From contig NZ_BMUG01000017.1 of NCBI RefSeq assembly GCF_014650075.1, positions 1 through 64,000 of the forward strand: a stretch of 64,000 nucleotides of DNA, read 5' to 3'. Shown here piece by piece: positions 59,566 through 64,000 of the stretch. Every line of letters begins with the position of its first letter. Position 1 is the first letter of the stretch. The translations under genes were made by a program, and so were the position numbers. The notes beneath the pieces are model-generated. The model had not been told where the DNA came from and made no database searches. It saw nothing but the letters and a program-made list of their open reading frames with translations. The stretch comes from Streptomyces microflavus. Its GTDB lineage: Bacteria; Actinomycetota; Actinomycetes; Streptomycetales; Streptomycetaceae.

Positions 59566-60482
59566 AGGCTGACCACCAACCTCCGTACCTCCTCCGCCAG
59601 TTCCGCCGCCGAGGTGGTCAGCACCATGTGGTCCGCCTCCGGCAGCACCACATGCCGGCCGGGCGGTGACTGCCGGGCCCGGAACGCGTGCGAGACCGTC
59701 GCCCGCTCCCGTACGGACTCCGGCATGCCCACCGACGTCCGCCCCGCCGACACCACGGTCACCGGCAGCCCCGCGAGGCCGGGCGGGTTCTCCAGCAGCG
59801 CCCGCAGGTCGCCCGCCGCGTCCTCCAGCTCACGGCCCCGGGTGCGGGTCATGGCGACCGTGTACCCCTCGGCCCGCATGTCGGCGGCGGCGTCGGGCGG
59901 CAGGGCGGCGGTGAGGGAGCGGTAGGCGCGGCCCAGCAGCCCCAGCCGGGCCATCAGCACCGTCGCCAGCTGCCCGACCCGCTCGGCCCGCCGCATCGAG
60001 GGCTGGAACAGCAGGTCGCACGCCTCGTCGGAGGGGTCGACGAGCACCAGCCCGGCCACCCGCGCGGGCCGGGCGGCGGCGGCCAGCCGCACCAGGGGGC
60101 CGCCCCAGCTGTGGCCGACCAGGACGTAGGGGCCCTCGGGGCCGAGGTGGTCCAGCAGATCGCCCAGGTCCTCGGCGAGCGTGTGCAGCCGGCGCGAGAC
60201 CCCGGCCGGGGCGGCGGGGCTGCGGCCGAGGCCGCTGCGGTCGTACACCACCGTGGGCGCGACATCGGTGAGCGCGGCCTGGACGGGGGCCCAGTACGAG
60301 CGTCCGGCGGCGAGCCCGCCCTCGAAGACCACGGTGGGTACGGCCTCCGCTCCGGCCGGGCCCGCCAGCCGCTGGTAGTACAGCTCCCGCCCGTCGCGGG
60401 TGCGCGCGATCCCCGGTTCGCCCTGGCTGTGGGCGGGGGTGACGGCTCCGCCGCGTCCCGTCCCGTGCTCTGTCGGACCCAT
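59562..60482 (-). CDS. Alpha/beta hydrolase
   Basis: A 306-residue alpha/beta hydrolase. Strand and oxyanion region VPTVVFEGGLAAGRSYWAPV, YDRSGLGRSPAAP, nucleophile elbow GHSWGG (Ser), acid candidate in the LVDPSDEACD region, and catalytic His in VVLPEADHMVLTTS. The ATG at 60482 has GGGAGG upstream; an upstream ATG at 60503 is less likely. Its TAG stop lies in the CTAG at the edge of the MITE. An iron-box-like palindrome (60534-60552) lies about 50 bases before the start. That would suit an iron-regulated esterase such as a siderophore hydrolase, but this is inference. Confidence 0.85.
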   Translation of the reverse strand: MGPTEHGTGRGGAVTPAHSQGEPGIARTRDGRELYYQRLAGPAGAEAVPTVVFEGGLAAGRSYWAPVQAALTDVAPTVVYDRSGLGRSPAAPAGVSRRLHTLAEDLGDLLDHLGPEGPYVLVGHSWGGPLVRLAAAARPARVAGLVLVDPSDEACDLLFQPSMRRAERVGQLATVLMARLGLLGRAYRSLTAALPPDAAADMRAEGYTVAMTRTRGRELEDAAGDLRALLENPPGLAGLPVTVVSAGRTSVGMPESVRERATVSHAFRARQSPPGRHVVLPEADHMVLTTSAAELAEEVRRLVVSL

Positions 60483-60533
60483 TCCCGCGCCTCCCGCACA
60501 CACTCGGTCGTGGACGCACCGCCGGGCGTCAAG

Positions 60534-60552
60534 TAAGGCAAGGTTAACCTAA
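60534..60552. promoter_or_regulatory. Iron-box-like (DmdR1/IdeR) palindrome
   Basis: TAAGGCAAGGTTAACCTAA matches the 19-base iron box TTAGGTTAGGCTAACCTAA at 15 positions, with the core AGGTTAACCT self-complementary. It lies in the divergent gap between the hydrolase and the purine permease. Confidence 0.6.
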
Positions 60553-60675
60553 GTTGGCATGCGAGGCGCTCCTGGCTTCCGGGCAAGGCGTAACACGATG
60601 AAAACCTGAACTCCCCTCCCTGACGGAACAATCCAGCTACCCATCACCACCGGATGTCCGTCATTGAGGAGCGCC

Positions 60676-62187
60676 ATGCCCGACCCGACCCCGCCCACCC
60701 CGGACGAGCCCACAGCCCCGGACGAGCAGCCGACCACCCCGCCGGACGGGCCCACCGCCCCCAAGGCGCCAACTCCTGCTCCGGGCAGTGCCGTCGACCG
60801 CTACTTCGCCATCACCGCCCGGGGCTCCACCTTCGCGCGCGAGATACGCGGCGGATTCGCCACCTTCTTCACGATGGCCTACATCCTGGTGCTCAACCCG
60901 ATCATCCTCGGCTCGGCCGAGGACAAGTTCGGCGCCCAGCTCTCCGGACCCCAACTGGTCACCGCCACCGCCCTGGTGGCCGCCGTGATGACCGTCATCA
61001 TGGGCGTCGGCGGCAACCTGCCGCTCGCCCTCGCCGCCGGACTCGGCCTCAACGCCGTGGTCGCGTACCAGATCGCCCCACTGATGAGCTGGCCCGACGC
61101 CATGGGCCTGATCGTCCTGGAAGGGCTGCTGATCTGCGTCCTGGTCGTCACCGGCCTCCGCGAGGCGGTCATGCACGCCATCCCGCCCGCCCTCAAGCAG
61201 GCGATCAGCGTCGGCATCGGCCTCTTCATCGCGTTCATCGGCTTCGTCGACGCCGGATTCGCCACCCGCATCCCCGGCGAGACCGGCTCCGTCCCCGTCC
61301 AGCTCGGCGCCACCGGCCACCTCTCCGGCTGGCCGGTCCTGGTCTTCTGCCTCGGGGTGCTGCTCACCGTCGCCCTGCTGGCCCGCAAGGTCCGGGGCGC
61401 GCTGCTCATCAGCATCGTGGCCATGACCGTGGTCGCGATCGTCATCAACGAGATCGCCGACATCGCCCCGGGCGCCTGGGGGCTGACCGTCCCGGCCGTA
61501 CCCGGTGACATCGTCGCCGCCCCCGACTTCGGGCTGCTCGGCGCCTTCAGCCTCTTCGGCGCGTTCCAGCAGGTCGGGATCATCACCATCGTCCTGCTCG
61601 TCTTCACCCTGCTCCTCAGCGACTTCTTCGACACGATGGGCACCGTCGTCGGCGTCTCCAGCGAGGCCGGACTGCTCGACGAGAACGGCAAGGTGCCGAA
61701 CCTCGGCCGGGTGCTGCTCATCGACGGGGCCGCCGCCGTCGCCGGAGGGGCGGCCTCCGCCTCCTCCAGCACCTCCTACATCGAGTCCGCCGCCGGGGTC
61801 GGGGAAGGCGCCAGGACCGGGTTCGCCTCGCTGGTCACCGGCGGCCTCTTCGCCGTCGCCCTCTTCCTCACCCCGCTCGCCACCGTCGTCCCCGCCCAGG
61901 CCGCCGCCCCCGCGCTCGTCGCCGTCGGCTTCCTGCTGATGGCGCAGGTGCGGCACATCGACTGGGAGCGGTACGAGATCGCGATCCCGGCGTTCCTGAC
62001 GATCGCGGTGATGCCGTTCACGTACTCGATCACCAACGGCATCGGGGCCGGATTCCTCGCGTACGTCGTCATCCAGACCGCCCTGGGCCGGGCCCGCCGG
62101 GTCCACTGGCTGCTCTGGGCCTCCTCGGCGCTGTTCGCGCTCTACTTCGCGATCGACCCGGTCGAGCAGCTGCTGGGCGTGAAGTAG
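60676..62187 (+). CDS. NCS2-family purine permease (AzgA-like)
   Basis: A 503-residue membrane transporter with about 13-14 helices of the AzgA/PbuG adenine-guanine-hypoxanthine group. A hydrophilic Pro/Thr-rich N-terminus of about 45 residues comes first, then EIRGGFATFFTMAYILVLNPIIL, ALAAGLGLNAVVAYQ, LLSDFFDTMGTVVGVSSEAGL and the signature ASASSSTSYIESAAGVGEGARTGFASLVTGGLF. ATG at 60676 with GAGGAG upstream. Followed by a bidirectional terminator. Imports purine bases by proton symport in related systems. Confidence 0.93.
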   Translation: MPDPTPPTPDEPTAPDEQPTTPPDGPTAPKAPTPAPGSAVDRYFAITARGSTFAREIRGGFATFFTMAYILVLNPIILGSAEDKFGAQLSGPQLVTATALVAAVMTVIMGVGGNLPLALAAGLGLNAVVAYQIAPLMSWPDAMGLIVLEGLLICVLVVTGLREAVMHAIPPALKQAISVGIGLFIAFIGFVDAGFATRIPGETGSVPVQLGATGHLSGWPVLVFCLGVLLTVALLARKVRGALLISIVAMTVVAIVINEIADIAPGAWGLTVPAVPGDIVAAPDFGLLGAFSLFGAFQQVGIITIVLLVFTLLLSDFFDTMGTVVGVSSEAGLLDENGKVPNLGRVLLIDGAAAVAGGAASASSSTSYIESAAGVGEGARTGFASLVTGGLFAVALFLTPLATVVPAQAAAPALVAVGFLLMAQVRHIDWERYEIAIPAFLTIAVMPFTYSITNGIGAGFLAYVVIQTALGRARRVHWLLWASSALFALYFAIDPVEQLLGVK

Positions 62188-62198
62188 CGGTGCGCCGT

Positions 62199-62232
62199 AC
62201 GGGGGCCGGTGCGCGCGGTCACCGGCCCCCGT
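62199..62232. terminator. Bidirectional terminator
   Basis: ACGGGGGCCGGTG and CACCGGCCCCCGT form a perfect 13-bp stem with an 8-base loop between the convergent permease and PBP genes. Confidence 0.82.
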
Positions 62233-62239
62233 CATCGGC

Positions 62240-63691
62240 TCACCGCTCCAGCGCCGCCTTCATCATCTTCTGCGCGATCGGCGCCGCCAGGCCGTTGCCG
62301 CTGACCTCGGAGCGGGCCGAGCCGGAGTCCTCGACGATCACCGCGACGGCGACCTCCTTGCCGCTGCTGTCGTCCTTCGCGTACGAGGTGAACCAGGCGT
62401 ACGGGGTGTTGCTGTTGTCCACGCCGTTCTGCGCGGTCCCCGTCTTTCCGCCGACCTCGGCCCCGGCGATCCTGGCGTTGGTGCCGGTGCCCTCCTCGAC
62501 GACGGTCACCATCGCGCTGCGGAGCTGCTCGGCGGTCCTCTCTCCCACCACCCGCTTCGTCTCCCCGTCCTCGGTCTCCTCCAGCGCGGAACCGTCCCCG
62601 TCGGTCACCGACGACACCATGTGCGGCGCGGCCAGCTCACCGCCGTTGGCGAGGGCCGAGGTGACCATCGCCATCTGGAGCGGGGTGGCGGTGACCTCGA
62701 ACTGGCCGATGCCCGTCAGCGCCGTCTGCGCCTTGTCCATGCCGGTCGGGTAGACGCTCTTCGACGCCCGCACCGGGACGTCCAGCTTCTCGGTGTCGAA
62801 GCCGAACGCGTCCGCCATCTCCTTGACCTTGTCCTGGCCGAGGTCGGCGGCCGCCTTGGCGAAGACGTTGTTGCAGGAGTACTGGAGGGCGGTGCGCAGG
62901 GTCGCGTTCTCGCAGGGGGCGGAGGCGTTCTCGTTGCGCAGGACGGTCCGGGTGCCGGGGAGGGTGTACGGGTCGGGGCTGTCGGTCGCCTCGTCGACGG
63001 AGCCGTACAGCCCGTTCTCCAGGGCCGCCGCCGCGACCACCAGCTTGAACGTGGAACCCGGCGCCAGCGGCTGCCGCAGCGCCCGGTTGACCAGCGACTT
63101 CTCCTTGTCGTCCAGCAGCTTCTTCCAGGCGTCGCCGTTGTCCGTACCGCTGATCTTCGAGGGGTCGTACGAGGGTGTGGAGACCATGCCCAGGATGCGG
63201 CCGGTCTTCGGGTCGATGGCCACGGCCGCGCCCTTGTCGTCGCCGAGCGCCTCGTAGGCCGCCTTCTGGACGCCCGGGTCGATGGTGGTGAGGACGTTGC
63301 CCGGGGAGGCCTGCCTGCCGGTGATCAGGTCGGCCGGGTTCTTCAGCCGGTCGTCGGTGCCGTCCAGGACGTCGCTGTAGATGCCTTCGAGCTGGGTCGC
63401 CCCGTACGCCTGCGAGCTGTAGCCCGTCACGGCCGCGTAGAGCTCGCCCTGCGTGTAGGTCCTCTTGTACCGGAGGTCGCCGCCACTGGTCCCCTTCGAT
63501 CCGGTGACCGGCGAACCGGCCACGATGATGTCCCCGAGCGGCTGCGCGTACTGCGCGATGGTGTTCCGCCGGTTGTGCTCGTCGTCTGCGAGCGCCTTGG
63601 CCTCGTAGCCCTGCACCCACGTCGCCCGCACCAGCAGGGCGAGCACCATGAGCAGACAGAAGACCGAAGCGCGCCTGATTGTCTTGTTCAT
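62240..63691 (-). CDS. Class B penicillin-binding protein (PbpA-type transpeptidase)
   Basis: A 483-residue D,D-transpeptidase crosslinking peptidoglycan outside the membrane. One N-terminal anchor helix (SVFCLLMVLALLVRATWVQ), a dimerisation domain, and a transpeptidase domain with S213-x-x-K216 (APGSTFKLVV), S272-x-N274 (YSCNN) and K416-T-G (VGGKTGTAQ) are all intact. Small additional region TTIDPGVQKAAYEAL precedes it. The ATG at 63691 (MNKTIRRASV) is the usual family start; the frame is open to 63748. PbpA-type proteins are often adjacent to rodA-like or kinase genes; none is in the window. Confidence 0.93.
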   Translation of the reverse strand: MNKTIRRASVFCLLMVLALLVRATWVQGYEAKALADDEHNRRNTIAQYAQPLGDIIVAGSPVTGSKGTSGGDLRYKRTYTQGELYAAVTGYSSQAYGATQLEGIYSDVLDGTDDRLKNPADLITGRQASPGNVLTTIDPGVQKAAYEALGDDKGAAVAIDPKTGRILGMVSTPSYDPSKISGTDNGDAWKKLLDDKEKSLVNRALRQPLAPGSTFKLVVAAAALENGLYGSVDEATDSPDPYTLPGTRTVLRNENASAPCENATLRTALQYSCNNVFAKAAADLGQDKVKEMADAFGFDTEKLDVPVRASKSVYPTGMDKAQTALTGIGQFEVTATPLQMAMVTSALANGGELAAPHMVSSVTDGDGSALEETEDGETKRVVGERTAEQLRSAMVTVVEEGTGTNARIAGAEVGGKTGTAQNGVDNSNTPYAWFTSYAKDDSSGKEVAVAVIVEDSGSARSEVSGNGLAAPIAQKMMKAALER

Positions 63692-63801
63692 CCCGCTGGA
63701 GGGACGAGCGGGGGCGTTCCGCCCGTTCCCGGTTGTGCCGCTTCTCACCGATTTCTCACGTGGCCCACAGGGCTGTGAAGGCCGGGTTCGGGGCCCCGGG
63801 C

Positions 63802-64000
63802 TCAGCCCGGCGTGATGAACCCGGACTCGTACGCCGCGATGACCGCCTGCGTACGGTCCCGGGCACCGGTCTTCGCGAGGACCGCCGCCACATGGGACTT
63901 CACCGTCGCCGGGCCCACCGCCAGCCGCCCCGCGATCTCCGCGTTGGTCAGCCCCGCCGCCATCAGCCGCAGCACGTCCGCCTCCCGCCCGGTCAGCCGC
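63802..64000 (-). CDS. LuxR/NarL-type response regulator, C-terminal part (continues beyond the window)
   Basis: The last 65 or so residues are visible: RLTGREADVLRLMAAGLTNAEIAGRLAVGPATVKSHVAAVLAKTGARDRTQAVIAAYESGFITPG. This is a complete LuxR-type DNA-binding HTH (TNAEIAGRLAVGPATVKSHV) at the C-terminus of a NarL-type response regulator, probably with a receiver domain and a sensor kinase outside the window. Confidence 0.9.
   Translation of the reverse strand, partial: RLTGREADVLRLMAAGLTNAEIAGRLAVGPATVKSHVAAVLAKTGARDRTQAVIAAYESGFITPG

Overview
The window is very GC-rich (roughly 72% by eye). Gene order and gene content are those of a Streptomyces chromosome core: uvrC-rapZ-yvcK-whiA, gap-pgk-tpiA-secG, tkt-tal-zwf-opcA-pgl, ctaB/ctaA, a complete suf operon and dapD/dapA. 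Genes are packed tightly with many 4-base start/stop overlaps, GTG and TTG starts are common, and intrinsic terminators are long GC hairpins with little or no T-run. All of this fits Streptomyces; I cannot name the species.

Layout. 1-3.6 kb: end of uvrC, rapZ, yvcK and the sporulation regulator whiA. 3.9-9.6 kb: lower glycolysis (gap, pgk, tpiA), secG, an RbpA-family protein and pgi. 9.6-13 kb: two PH-domain membrane proteins, a Tat-exported poly-gamma-glutamate-hydrolase-like protein and a VOC protein. 13-19.6 kb (minus strand): the pentose phosphate operon. 19.9-24.1 kb: haem O and haem A synthases around a hairpin-insulated small gene, then an ABC export pair. 24.3-30.9 kb: sufR-sufB-sufD-Rieske-sufC-sufS-sufU-sufT, with a CAAC-N6-GTTG operator at the sufR start. 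31-41 kb: accessory and housekeeping genes, including an SMR pump with its TetR regulator and a large palindrome, an HxlR-peroxiredoxin fusion divergent from an MFS transporter, dapD/dapA, and a monooxygenase gene behind a SoxR box. 41-46 kb: two adjacent serine/threonine kinases with PQQ-like sensor domains. 46.2-48.1 kb: a predicted bacterial Y RNA next to a Ro60 (TROVE-vWA) gene. 48-52.5 kb: a Tudor-like small protein, a TerD protein, a sugar-acid dehydratase and an unrecognised TIM-barrel-like partner. 52.5-59.3 kb: an organosulfur-scavenging cluster (LysR regulator, Cys-Cys leader peptide, sfnG, two acyl-CoA-dehydrogenase-fold monooxygenases, ssuE, ssuD) followed by a 217-bp MITE. 59.6-64 kb: an alpha/beta hydrolase behind an iron-box-like sequence, a purine permease, a class B PBP and the end of a LuxR-type regulator.

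Two loci stand out. First, 46231-46388 folds on paper into a closed RNA. Its core is a circularly permuted tRNA: the T-arm comes first, the acceptor stem is capped by a TTCG loop, then the D-arm follows. This RNA lies directly upstream of a Ro60 homologue, as expected for a YrlA-type Y RNA. Second, the dimethyl sulfone/sulfonate operon starts with a tiny ORF of the HIDL...SAxC leader-peptide type that ends in tandem Cys codons, which suggests cysteine-sensing attenuation of a sulfur-starvation pathway. The HxlR-peroxiredoxin fusion with its own internal ribosome binding site is the most unusual single protein.
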